Shown here: piece by piece, positions 17,333 to 25,481 of the stretch
Numbering within the stretch: the stretch's first letter is position 1
Layout: each line of letters opens with the position of its first letter
NCBI GenBank assembly: GCA_902362375.1
Contig: CABIVS010000007.1
Span: 248,001-312,000 of the forward strand
Origin: Bacteroidaceae bacterium
Lineage (GTDB): Bacteria > Bacteroidota > Bacteroidia > Bacteroidales > Bacteroidaceae
Length of the DNA stretch: 64,000 nt
Reading direction: 5' to 3'
Position numbers and translations under genes: made by a program
The notes under the pieces: model-generated
Told to the model about the DNA's origin: nothing
What the model saw: the letters and a program-made list of their open reading frames with translations, nothing else
Database searches by the model: none

Positions 17333-19416
17333 AAGCGAACAGAACCTTCGTCGGATAGCGAGATAAACCGCAGACCGGATTGCTTGCATTCGCTTTCAAG
17401 GAGGTGTTTGCGGTATTCCGAGAGAGATGCGTCCAATATGACGTAAGAGAAAGAAAAGATTCGAGTGAGCTCTTCCATATGTCCGTCATATCCTTTGCAT
17501 AAGTAAAGATACTGAATATATAACGGAGAAACGGTAGTTTTGTTCCGCCAATGGTTATCATTTATTACACAAATATGACAGCCATGATAGGATATAATCT
17601 GCTGCTGACGGTTTAGTTCCATATACCGGCAATCGGCAGTTATTTTTTGGGGAGGCAGAAGGTGATGATGCTTCCAATAGTTAGCAGCCATGCGTTTCAA
17701 ATGTTTTTCATGGGGGATAGTATCTACATAGTTTATCCAGGAACGTCCATCGCTCTCAATGCAATGTACTGCTGGGCAACCGCGCACATTATAAAAGACC
17801 AGGCTCGTCCGAGGACGATCTAGCCAATAGATTGTTGCATGATAAGTCCCCAGTAATAAGATAGAAAAAAGACAAATCAATAAATTCCGGTATCGACGGT
17901 TCATAAAATAATAGGTTAACAAAGAGCCAACGATATAGATACCCAATATTTCTGACTGATAAAGCCAGATTCCATCTATAGAAGCGTAAGGAAGCTGTTC
18001 CACCCATCGGACGAAGAAATTAAGTCCTTCCAATAGTTTCTTAACACCTTCGGCCACTACGGTCTGAAGCCACGAAAGAGGAGTCAGAAGAAGCATAATG
18101 ACAGCAGCATACAGGATAATCGTAATGAAAGGAATAACAACCAAGTTCGTCAATAGAAAATGTACAGAGAACCGGGAGAAATAAAACATGACAAGCGGAG
18201 CTGTTCCTACCTGTGCAGCAATAGACACACTCATCAGTCCCCAAATATATTTCCCTATTCTACCTTTCACCGTAATCAGGTGATAAACTGGCTTTTGAAT
18301 CAATAGGATGGAAGCAACAGCCAGGAAAGAGAGCTGGAAACCAACATCAAACAACCATGCCGGATTACAGAATAGCATCAACCATGCAGCTGCCGCCAAT
18401 GTATTTAAAGATAGCGGTTGGCGACCAACCATATCTGCCATTGCTAAAATCGAAAACATACTGACCGAGCGTACTACCGAAGGGGAAAGTCCTGTGAAAA
18501 AGGCAAAAGCCCATAATAGGATAAGAAGAAGAACAGAACGTATAGCTCTACCTATATTTCCTCTTCGGGCAACAGGTTTCAGAATGAAGAAGAGCAATGT
18601 ATATAAAAGCCCGATATGCAAACCGGATAAAGCTAAAATATGACTTGCTCCGGCTACCGAATAACTCTCACGAACCGAATCACTTAATTCCGTTTTGTCT
18701 CCTATGGTCAGTGCTGAAAGTACAGCCAGTTCATCGCCGGAAAATCCTAGTTCCCGATAAAGTGAAATCATCTTTCTTCGACAAGAACCGGCTATACCTT
18801 TGAGATCAAGGTTATTCATTCCGTCCAATTTTGCCCATTTCCCGGATGCAACATATCCTGTTCCGCTGATTCCTTTCCGCATCAGGAAGCGGGCATAATC
18901 AAATTCATCAAAGTTCCGATTGTTGAGAGGAGGAGAAATACGGGCAGAAACCAGCAGTTCATCTCCACTTTTTAATCGGGTGACGGCCGAATCTTGCTGT
19001 AGATAAAGGATTGCAGCACGTTCTATCGGATATGTGCCGGCAGTATCACGACGTCCCTTTAATAATGTCTGGCAGAGGTAGGTATGTTCTTTCACCTGAG
19101 GTGCATCCGTTATTAAAACCCGATACACTGTTTCTTCTTCCGGAAAAGAGTAGACAGCGTGCTGTAATTGCCAAGTTATTCCAAGCCACCCTCCTATAAA
19201 ACAAAGGATAGAGACAGCTAATCCAAAGCACCATCGCAATGAATGGCGTTTCAGGAAATAAAGAACAAACAATAAAGCAATACAAAGTCCAAGAGCTAGA
19301 ACACTCCCAAAAGGTTCCCATGAACGGTCAAAAAAATGATCTCCACAAAAAACGCCTGTTATCCAAGGGATAATCAGGCGTATATAGGGATATCGATGGA
19401 TGTAAAAAGTACTCAA
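17323..19416 (-). CDS. comEC: ComEC/Rec2 family DNA uptake channel protein
   Basis: A 697-residue multi-spanning membrane protein starting at TTG 19416. It has an N-terminal pair of membrane segments and a DUF4131-like domain (about 1-190), then the competence domain with GDKTELSDSVRESYSVAGASHILALSG and about ten membrane helices (about 215-510). The C-terminal 170 residues have none of the HxHxDH metallo-beta-lactamase ligands found in Bacillus ComEC. It starts 8 bp after the rpe stop codon, so the two are probably one transcript. Competence itself is not shown in most Bacteroides. Confidence 0.88.
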   Translation of the reverse strand: MSTFYIHRYPYIRLIIPWITGVFCGDHFFDRSWEPFGSVLALGLCIALLFVLYFLKRHSLRWCFGLAVSILCFIGGWLGITWQLQHAVYSFPEEETVYRVLITDAPQVKEHTYLCQTLLKGRRDTAGTYPIERAAILYLQQDSAVTRLKSGDELLVSARISPPLNNRNFDEFDYARFLMRKGISGTGYVASGKWAKLDGMNNLDLKGIAGSCRRKMISLYRELGFSGDELAVLSALTIGDKTELSDSVRESYSVAGASHILALSGLHIGLLYTLLFFILKPVARRGNIGRAIRSVLLLILLWAFAFFTGLSPSVVRSVSMFSILAMADMVGRQPLSLNTLAAAAWLMLFCNPAWLFDVGFQLSFLAVASILLIQKPVYHLITVKGRIGKYIWGLMSVSIAAQVGTAPLVMFYFSRFSVHFLLTNLVVIPFITIILYAAVIMLLLTPLSWLQTVVAEGVKKLLEGLNFFVRWVEQLPYASIDGIWLYQSEILGIYIVGSLLTYYFMNRRYRNLLICLFSILLLGTYHATIYWLDRPRTSLVFYNVRGCPAVHCIESDGRSWINYVDTIPHEKHLKRMAANYWKHHHLLPPQKITADCRYMELNRQQQIISYHGCHICVINDNHWRNKTTVSPLYIQYLYLCKGYDGHMEELTRIFSFSYVILDASLSEYRKHLLESECKQSGLRFISLSDEGSVRFLL

Positions 19417-19424
19417 CAGATGAG

Positions 19425-20075
19425 TTACAGTTCGTGCAACTGACGAATCATCGCTTCCGGATCCGGTGCCGCAAAGACAGCATTACCCGCCACTAACGCA
19501 TCGGCTCCCGCCTCAACCAAACGGGCACCTGTTTCCAGATTTACCCCACCGTCTACTTCAATCAGCGCTTTCGAACCTGTCCGTTCAATCAGGGCACGCA
19601 GCTCACGAACTTTTTCTACTGAATGTTCGATAAACTTCTGTCCTCCAAATCCCGGATTCACGCTCATGATAAGCACCATATATACATCCCGGATAATATC
19701 TTGTAAAAGAGCTACAGGAGTGGCCGGATTGATAGTTACAGCAGGCTGCATCCCGGCTTCTCTGATTTGTTGAATCACCCGATGCAGATGCGGGCAAGCT
19801 TCATAATGCACATTCATCGTATGAGCGCCCAACGCTTTTACCTCCGGAATAAACTTTTCCGGATTCACAATCATCAAATGCACATCCAACGGTTTCCGGC
19901 TTAACTTCGCTACATATTTCAGTACCGGAAAGCCAAATGAAATGTTCGGAACAAATACTCCGTCCATAATATCAATATGTACCCACTCCGCTTCACTGCG
20001 GTTTACCATTTCAATATCCTTTGCCAAATATCCAAAATCGGCAGAAAGAATGGAAGGAGCGATAATCGGTTTCAT
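19425..20075 (-). CDS. rpe: Ribulose-phosphate 3-epimerase
   Basis: A 216-residue TIM-barrel epimerase, the usual length for the family. It has APSILSADF at the N-terminus, the metal and catalytic segments HIDIMDGVFVPN and DVHLMI, SVNPGFGGQKF, and the C-terminal VDGGVN plus GADALVAGNAVF phosphate-binding loops. It interconverts ribulose-5-phosphate and xylulose-5-phosphate in the pentose phosphate pathway. It lies between fmt (99 bp upstream) and comEC. Confidence 0.97.
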   Translation of the reverse strand: MKPIIAPSILSADFGYLAKDIEMVNRSEAEWVHIDIMDGVFVPNISFGFPVLKYVAKLSRKPLDVHLMIVNPEKFIPEVKALGAHTMNVHYEACPHLHRVIQQIREAGMQPAVTINPATPVALLQDIIRDVYMVLIMSVNPGFGGQKFIEHSVEKVRELRALIERTGSKALIEVDGGVNLETGARLVEAGADALVAGNAVFAAPDPEAMIRQLHEL

Positions 20076-20174
20076 AATTCTTCTATTTTAAGTTCTAGCC
20101 GTCTCTTATTCGGGACGGTTTTATTCTATTTATAATCTAATGGCTTGCTCGTTTTAATCTGTTTATCCGATTAA

Positions 20175-21149
20175 TTACTTCATCAGACAACCATCTTCCA
20201 AGTGATATCCACGAAGCAATTCATCTATTTTCAAACGTTTTTTACCGGGAAGCTGTAAAGAAAGAATAGATACAAATCCATCCGGTACAGCTACTTTCAT
20301 GAATTTCTTCCCATCGGTCACAATTGTTCCTATAGCTAATTGATGTGATTCATAAATCTTCTCACTTTCAAAGATCTTCACGGCCACAGGTGCTCCTTTT
20401 TCAGAAGTAATCAGTTCACTCCAGGCAGCAGGATAAGGTGATAATCCACGGATAAAATCGTATATCTTCTTCACCGACTGATTCCAGTCAATCCGGCAGG
20501 TTTCTTTAAAGATCTTCGGAGCAGGACGAAGTTCACCGACAACCGCCATTTCTTCTTGAGGAATCGGTTTTACCGTTCCATTCAATATAGCGTCTACCGT
20601 TTCAAGAACCAGTTTTCCTCCCAGCATCATCAACTTATCATGTACCACTTCCACATTATCCGTATCTGCGATAGGCACACGCACTTGCTGAATGACTTCT
20701 CCGGTGTCTATCTCGTGTTTCAAAAAGAAAGTAGTAATTCCGGTTTCCGTATCACCATTGATTACTGCCCAATTAATGGGGGCAGCTCCACGGTATTGAG
20801 GAAGCAAAGAAGCATGAAGATTGAACGTACCCAGTCGTGGCATATTCCATACCACTTCCGGCAACATACGAAAAGCAACTACAATCTGTAAGTCCGCCTT
20901 CCATTCACGCAATGCTTCTACAAAAGCTTCATCTTTCAACCTTTCCGGTTGAAGTAACGGCAAATTTTGTTCAAGCGCATATTGCTTTACAGGAGAATAC
21001 TGAATCTTATGTCCTCGTCCGGCAGGCTTATCGGGCATTGTAATCACACCCACTACATTATAACCGCCTTCTACTAATTGACGCAGGGCCTCTACCGCAA
21101 AATCGGGAGTCCCCATATATACTATTCTTAAATCTTCTTTTTTCATCAT
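20175..21149 (-). CDS. fmt: Methionyl-tRNA formyltransferase
   Basis: A 324-residue protein with the N-terminal formyltransferase domain (about 1-195): YMGTPDFAVEAL, folate-binding LPLLQP, catalytic NLHASLLPQYRGAAPINWAVINGD and the T-E-T-G-I-T-T segment. A C-terminal OB-like tRNA-binding domain follows (about 215-320). It formylates initiator Met-tRNA. The start MMKKEDL could also be the second Met. Confidence 0.97.
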   Translation of the reverse strand: MMKKEDLRIVYMGTPDFAVEALRQLVEGGYNVVGVITMPDKPAGRGHKIQYSPVKQYALEQNLPLLQPERLKDEAFVEALREWKADLQIVVAFRMLPEVVWNMPRLGTFNLHASLLPQYRGAAPINWAVINGDTETGITTFFLKHEIDTGEVIQQVRVPIADTDNVEVVHDKLMMLGGKLVLETVDAILNGTVKPIPQEEMAVVGELRPAPKIFKETCRIDWNQSVKKIYDFIRGLSPYPAAWSELITSEKGAPVAVKIFESEKIYESHQLAIGTIVTDGKKFMKVAVPDGFVSILSLQLPGKKRLKIDELLRGYHLEDGCLMK

Positions 21150-21167
21150 TCAATATGTTATCGCTAC

Positions 21168-21251
21168 TTAGGCACGGATTACACGGATTTCACGGTTTCC
21201 TGAATTAGGTCTACATAAAACAACAGCGTAAGCTGTGTAATCCGTGCCTAA
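21168..21251. repeat. Inverted-repeat element between clcA-like gene and fmt
   Basis: A perfect 17-bp inverted repeat, TTAGGCACGGATTACAC at 21168-21184 and its complement at 21235-21251, bounds an 84-bp element. The left side continues as three 9-bp units (CACGGATTA, CACGGATTT, CACGGTTTC). No T-run follows on the minus strand, so it is not a plain terminator. It resembles the short dispersed intergenic repeats of Bacteroides. Confidence 0.65.
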
Positions 21252-21271
21252 TAAATTATCCCTTACGGTTG

Positions 21272-23065
21272 TTAGTCTTCAGAGAAATGTACCAATACTT
21301 GCCGGTATGAATTAAATATCTTCGATTTAGAGACAAATCCCTGGTATCGCCCTTCTTCATCCACTACCGGAAGATTCCAGGCTTTCGTATCATCAAACGT
21401 CTGCATCACCTGTTCCATTCCATCCGTATCGAATATCTTGGCAGGGGCAGATGTCATTAATTTATTAACAGTGAAACGATGATAAAGTTCTTGTCGGAAC
21501 ATGATGTTACGAATGTCGTCGAGAAGTACAATTCCCAGCAATTCACCCGTTTTCTTATCTGTCACCGGGAACACATTTCGATGGGAAGCAGCTATTGCTT
21601 TCACTAATTCGCCCAAATCCATTTCCGGATGTACGACAACGAAATCTTTCTCCACCACATTTTCCATTTTCATCAACGTCAACACGGCTTTATCCTTATG
21701 GTGTGTAAGCAACTGTCCCTTCTTGGCCAGACGCATCGAATAGATACTATGAGGCTCGAAAGCAATAATGGTCAGATATGAACTTACGGATACAATCATC
21801 AACGGAAGGAATAAATCATATCCACCAGTCAGTTCGGCTATCAGAAACACCCCTGTCAAAGGAGCGTGCATAACGCCACTCATCACTCCCGCCATTCCCA
21901 TCAACGCGAAATTCTTCTCCGGCAAATAAGCAGAGAAAGCAAAATCATTGCTAAAATGAGAGAAAACAAACCCTGCAATACACCCCAAATAAAGCGAAGG
22001 TGCAAAGATTCCACCACAACCGCCACCACCGTTCGTTGCACTGGAGGCAAATACTTTCAACAAAATTATCAGCACCAGATAAACCAGCAGCAGATTACCA
22101 TAACCATAAAACATAGAATTGTTCATGACCGTATCCCACTCTGCCGCAGACGTTCCATTCAGCAAAAGATCAATCGTATCATATCCTTCACCATAAAGAG
22201 GCGGAAAAAGGAAAATCAGCACACTCAACATCACACCACCGAAAGCCAATTTCTTATAAGGGTTATTAAGTTTACCAAAGACGCCTTCCACCGAATTCAT
22301 GGCACGCGTAAAGTATAGCGAAATCAGTCCGCAAAAGATTCCCAACAAGATAACGAAAGGAATACGTTCCAGTTCGAATGCCTGATCAAGATGAAACTTA
22401 AACATAGCTTCCGTACCGGTAGTGATATAAGATACGGTAGCTGCGGTCACTGCAGAAATCAGCAGCGGAAGCAAAGAAGACATAGTCAGGTCAATCATCA
22501 GGACTTCCAATGTAAACACGAGTCCGGCAATCGGAGCTTTGAAAATACCGGCAATGGCACCTGCCGCTCCACATCCTACGAGCAGCATCAGCGTGCGGTG
22601 TTCCATCTTGAAGACGCTACCCAAATTGGAACCGATAGCTGAACCAGTCAGTACAATCGGCGCCTCCGCCCCGACCGATCCTCCAAATCCGATAGTAATA
22701 GCACTGGCGATAGTAGATGACCAAATATTATGTCGTTTGATACGTCCCTGCCTGCGGGAAATGGCATATAGAATCTTGGTGACTCCATGACTGATGTCGT
22801 CCTTGACTATATTGCGCACAAACCAGCCTGCCAAAAAGATTCCGACTACCGGATATACCAAATACAGGTAGTTGGCCTGCGTCGCACTGAAGTTATCGGT
22901 CAGAAAATTCTGTATCTGATGGATAAAGAATTTCAATATTAATGCGGCAAACGCTGTAAAAATCCCAACAAGAAAACTTAATATCAGGATAAATTGCTTC
23001 TCCTTTATATTCGCTTCCCGCCATTTGATGCAACGCTGTAATAAACTAAGTTTTTCTCCTTTCAT
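21272..23065 (-). CDS. ClC-family chloride channel/antiporter with C-terminal CBS domains
   Basis: A 597-residue membrane protein. It has ClC landmarks GGSVGAEAPIVLTGSAIGS (the gating Glu is present, near residue 133) and GGGCGGIFAPSLYLG, about ten helices, and a C-terminal tandem CBS pair (about 455-590). At the position of the internal proton glutamate of E. coli ClcA, Glu187 is followed by Val188 (FTLEVLMID) where ClcA has Glu-Glu, so proton coupling is uncertain. Its ATG directly follows the stop codon of the tsaC-like gene, suggesting coupled translation. Confidence 0.92.
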   Translation of the reverse strand: MKGEKLSLLQRCIKWREANIKEKQFILILSFLVGIFTAFAALILKFFIHQIQNFLTDNFSATQANYLYLVYPVVGIFLAGWFVRNIVKDDISHGVTKILYAISRRQGRIKRHNIWSSTIASAITIGFGGSVGAEAPIVLTGSAIGSNLGSVFKMEHRTLMLLVGCGAAGAIAGIFKAPIAGLVFTLEVLMIDLTMSSLLPLLISAVTAATVSYITTGTEAMFKFHLDQAFELERIPFVILLGIFCGLISLYFTRAMNSVEGVFGKLNNPYKKLAFGGVMLSVLIFLFPPLYGEGYDTIDLLLNGTSAAEWDTVMNNSMFYGYGNLLLVYLVLIILLKVFASSATNGGGGCGGIFAPSLYLGCIAGFVFSHFSNDFAFSAYLPEKNFALMGMAGVMSGVMHAPLTGVFLIAELTGGYDLFLPLMIVSVSSYLTIIAFEPHSIYSMRLAKKGQLLTHHKDKAVLTLMKMENVVEKDFVVVHPEMDLGELVKAIAASHRNVFPVTDKKTGELLGIVLLDDIRNIMFRQELYHRFTVNKLMTSAPAKIFDTDGMEQVMQTFDDTKAWNLPVVDEEGRYQGFVSKSKIFNSYRQVLVHFSED

Positions 23066-23629
23066 TTATTCGCGAATTATCTTTATCACTCCACCTTTTT
23101 CCAACTTAATAATACTTGAGGGTCTCGGCCGGCTCATATCGTCCTGGCGAAAGCCAACGATATAATCTACCGCCGATTTGATTTCATCACTGATTTCGCT
23201 AAAATTAGCCGCACCCGGCTGCCCGCTGACATTAGCCGAAGTAGAAACGATTGCTTTACGGAACTGCTGACAGAGTCGTCTGGAAAAGTCTTCATTCGTC
23301 ACCCGAATCCCTACACTGCCATCCTCGGCCAGCAAATTCGATGCTAAGTTACGTGCTCCGGAATAAATAATCGTCAACGGCTTGTCGGCAACTTCAATCA
23401 AATCCCATGCAACATCAGGCACATCCTGTACATAAAAATCCACTTTAACCGGAGAGTCTACCAAGACCAGCATAGCCTTGCTGTCAGCGCGTTTCTTAAT
23501 CTCATACACGCGGCGTACAGCCTCTTCATTAGTCGCATCACAGCCTATACCCCATACGGTATCGGTGGGATAAAGGATCACTCCTCCTTCATTCATCACC
23601 TGACAGGCTTTTTTAATATCTTCTATCAT
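23066..23629 (-). CDS. Sua5/YciO/YrdC/TsaC family L-threonylcarbamoyladenylate synthase
   Basis: A YrdC-domain protein of about 187 residues with PTDTVWGIGCDATNEEAVRRVYEIKKR, KAMLVLV, and the nucleotide-binding end STSANVSGQPG and RPRPSSII. The family makes threonylcarbamoyl-AMP for the t6A modification of ANN-decoding tRNAs. The frame is open to 23656, but a -7 promoter element at 23661-23668 leaves almost no leader for that start, so Met at 23629 (MIEDIKKACQV) is preferred. The downstream ClC gene starts at the base after its stop codon. Confidence 0.88.
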   Translation of the reverse strand: MIEDIKKACQVMNEGGVILYPTDTVWGIGCDATNEEAVRRVYEIKKRADSKAMLVLVDSPVKVDFYVQDVPDVAWDLIEVADKPLTIIYSGARNLASNLLAEDGSVGIRVTNEDFSRRLCQQFRKAIVSTSANVSGQPGAANFSEISDEIKSAVDYIVGFRQDDMSRPRPSSIIKLEKGGVIKIIRE

Positions 23630-23660
23630 TTCTTGATTAATTTCCGTTAAGAACAAGACG

Positions 23661-23668
23661 CAAAAATA
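23661..23668 (-). promoter_or_regulatory. Candidate -7 element for the tsaC-clc transcript
   Basis: Minus-strand TATTTTTG fits TAnnTTTG. It is only 5 bp from the longer possible start (23656) and 32 bp from the preferred one (23629), which is why the shorter protein is chosen. Confidence 0.5.
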
Positions 23669-23757
23669 ACACTTTTATTCCATTTAGTGAAATCTATCCC
23701 GACGTTTTTAAGTCCCTCAAAAATATAGATTGACACAACAAACCATACAAAAAAGAA

Positions 23758-23794
23758 AGAACGATGTAAATTAAGAGATAACCTACATCGTTCT
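23758..23794 (-). terminator. Terminator of the second susCD operon
   Basis: An 11-bp perfect stem, AGAACGATGTA and its complement (23758-23768 and 23784-23794), is followed on the minus strand by a T-rich run (TTCTTTTTTG). It lies about 38 bp past the SusD stop codon and ends the two-gene operon. Confidence 0.85.
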
Positions 23795-23831
23795 ATAAAA
23801 AACAGATCATTCAAAAAATCAGCCCCTAACG

Positions 23832-25457
23832 CTATCTATTCTTCCAACTATTATCCAGATTCGGGTTCAAAATCACATCTTCATAGGGATAAGGAACATA
23901 CATCTTACTGTCATCCCAAGTTCCGGTGACTGCTACTGCCTCTTTCCTGAAAACTCCGGGCGCCACTTCAATAGGCTCATTTTTCTTACGGAATTCAAAA
24001 TGATCCTTATACCGGTACATTCTGAACATATCCCTGGCTCTGCTCGCAATACCGCCCCAATAATAACCGGCCATTTCCCAACCATGTTCATTGTAGGCTG
24101 CTTCCGCCAGTTCATCAGGAGACATATCCGTCGTATATCTATTTGTTTTTTCACCGTCTGCCCTGTTGCGCACTTCGTTCAACACTTTAACCGCCTGTTC
24201 ATTGATTTCTCCTGCACGGCCTGTTGCTTCGGCATACCAGCAATATACTTGCGAAAGACGTAATAACTGGAATGTTTTCTCCCCCGATGCATTGACTACG
24301 GCAGGATTTGTATAATCAAATTCAGTTCCGCGTACAGCACCTTCCACGGTCTTCATAAAGACAGGCGCCACTACCTCGCGGGAAGCAGGATCGGTATCAT
24401 ACCACCAATCATATAGCTTCCCGTCGCTAAGCATGATTTTCGGGAAATACGTAGCGTTTTTACGAGGACCTTCGGGGAAGTTCATCCAGAAATTAATTTC
24501 TCCATTCGTATCTCCCCAACCGGCCTGTTTCATATCTTGCAGGAAATCGGTCAAGGGAGCGGATTGTCCTGCTGCATCCCTATTATAATAGATACCCAAC
24601 AGAAGTTCCGTATTCTTATTATTGTATTCCCATGAATATACCTGGCTATATTCCGGCAGCAATTTATAATAGTAGCTACCACCATCTGCACCGTCTATCA
24701 CTTCTTTGGCTTTGGCGGCAGCCAGCTTGTAATATTCTACTCCTTTATTAAGCGGCCATCCTGCCATACACATATAGACATAAGCCATCGTTGCTTTTAC
24801 GGCTCCCTCACTTACAGCAATGTTCATTCCATTTCTGCCATACGGTTCCTTCGTGTACAGTGCGGGGCAATCGGTTTCTGCTATTTTCAGGTCAGACAGA
24901 ATCAATTCGTACACTTCTTCTTCCGTCTTCAACGGAGCATTATAATCTATTTCTTCTTTCAGCATGATGGGAACCCGTCCCCAAGTGGTCACCAGATAAA
25001 AATAAGAGTAGGCCCTCCAATAATGTGCTTGTGCAATAGCCACTTTTATATCGTCTTTTGATACCTCCGGCGTACGCTCCGCATTATTTATGATAAAATT
25101 GGCAGCCTTGATGACTTTGAAACGCTGCTCCCACATACTGGACAACCACGAGTTATTGTCTTTCACATCAAACTGGTCGTGTTCACGAAGAGGTTGTTTA
25201 TTACTGGAAGGATGAGTGGAGATATCATCTCCCACCAGGAAGTTCGTTCCACAAAGATTATTACTAGCCTGTGAACTTGCGATCACGGAATAGAGAGCCG
25301 TCAGCGAAGCGTCCAGGTCTTCTTTATTACTGAAATAGGTATCCGAAGGTAACTGCCCTTTCGGATCTTCTTCCAGAAAATCACTACACGAAGTCCAACA
25401 CAAAGCTGCCAGAAGCACAGGCAAGGCTTTCATTATAAAGGTATATGCTGTTTTCAT
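23832..25457 (-). CDS. SusD/RagB family lipoprotein of an enzyme-free SusCD pair
   Basis: A 541-residue lipoprotein (lipobox CWTSC, Cys24) with SusD features: SDFLEEDPKGQLPSDTYF at the mature N-terminus, QAHYWRAYSYFYLVTTWGRVPI, and C-terminal ALNPNLDNSW-like ending (VILNPNLDNSWKNR). The gene follows its SusC by 24 bp and is the last gene before a strong terminator. No glycosidase, protease or regulator lies beside the pair, so its ligand cannot be guessed from context. Confidence 0.95.
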   Translation of the reverse strand: MKTAYTFIMKALPVLLAALCWTSCSDFLEEDPKGQLPSDTYFSNKEDLDASLTALYSVIASSQASNNLCGTNFLVGDDISTHPSSNKQPLREHDQFDVKDNNSWLSSMWEQRFKVIKAANFIINNAERTPEVSKDDIKVAIAQAHYWRAYSYFYLVTTWGRVPIMLKEEIDYNAPLKTEEEVYELILSDLKIAETDCPALYTKEPYGRNGMNIAVSEGAVKATMAYVYMCMAGWPLNKGVEYYKLAAAKAKEVIDGADGGSYYYKLLPEYSQVYSWEYNNKNTELLLGIYYNRDAAGQSAPLTDFLQDMKQAGWGDTNGEINFWMNFPEGPRKNATYFPKIMLSDGKLYDWWYDTDPASREVVAPVFMKTVEGAVRGTEFDYTNPAVVNASGEKTFQLLRLSQVYCWYAEATGRAGEINEQAVKVLNEVRNRADGEKTNRYTTDMSPDELAEAAYNEHGWEMAGYYWGGIASRARDMFRMYRYKDHFEFRKKNEPIEVAPGVFRKEAVAVTGTWDDSKMYVPYPYEDVILNPNLDNSWKNR

Positions 25458-25481
25458 ACGGTTATTGTCTTAATACACGGT

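Noticed and set aside
17277..17561. Upstream extension of the DHH phosphoesterase frame
   Set aside because: It lies within the comEC coding region in another frame, and the domain starts at MLTKVIEQ.
20098..20124. Hairpin CCGTC/GACGG between rpe and fmt as a terminator
   Set aside because: Stem is short and no T-run follows on the minus strand, where the genes are transcribed.
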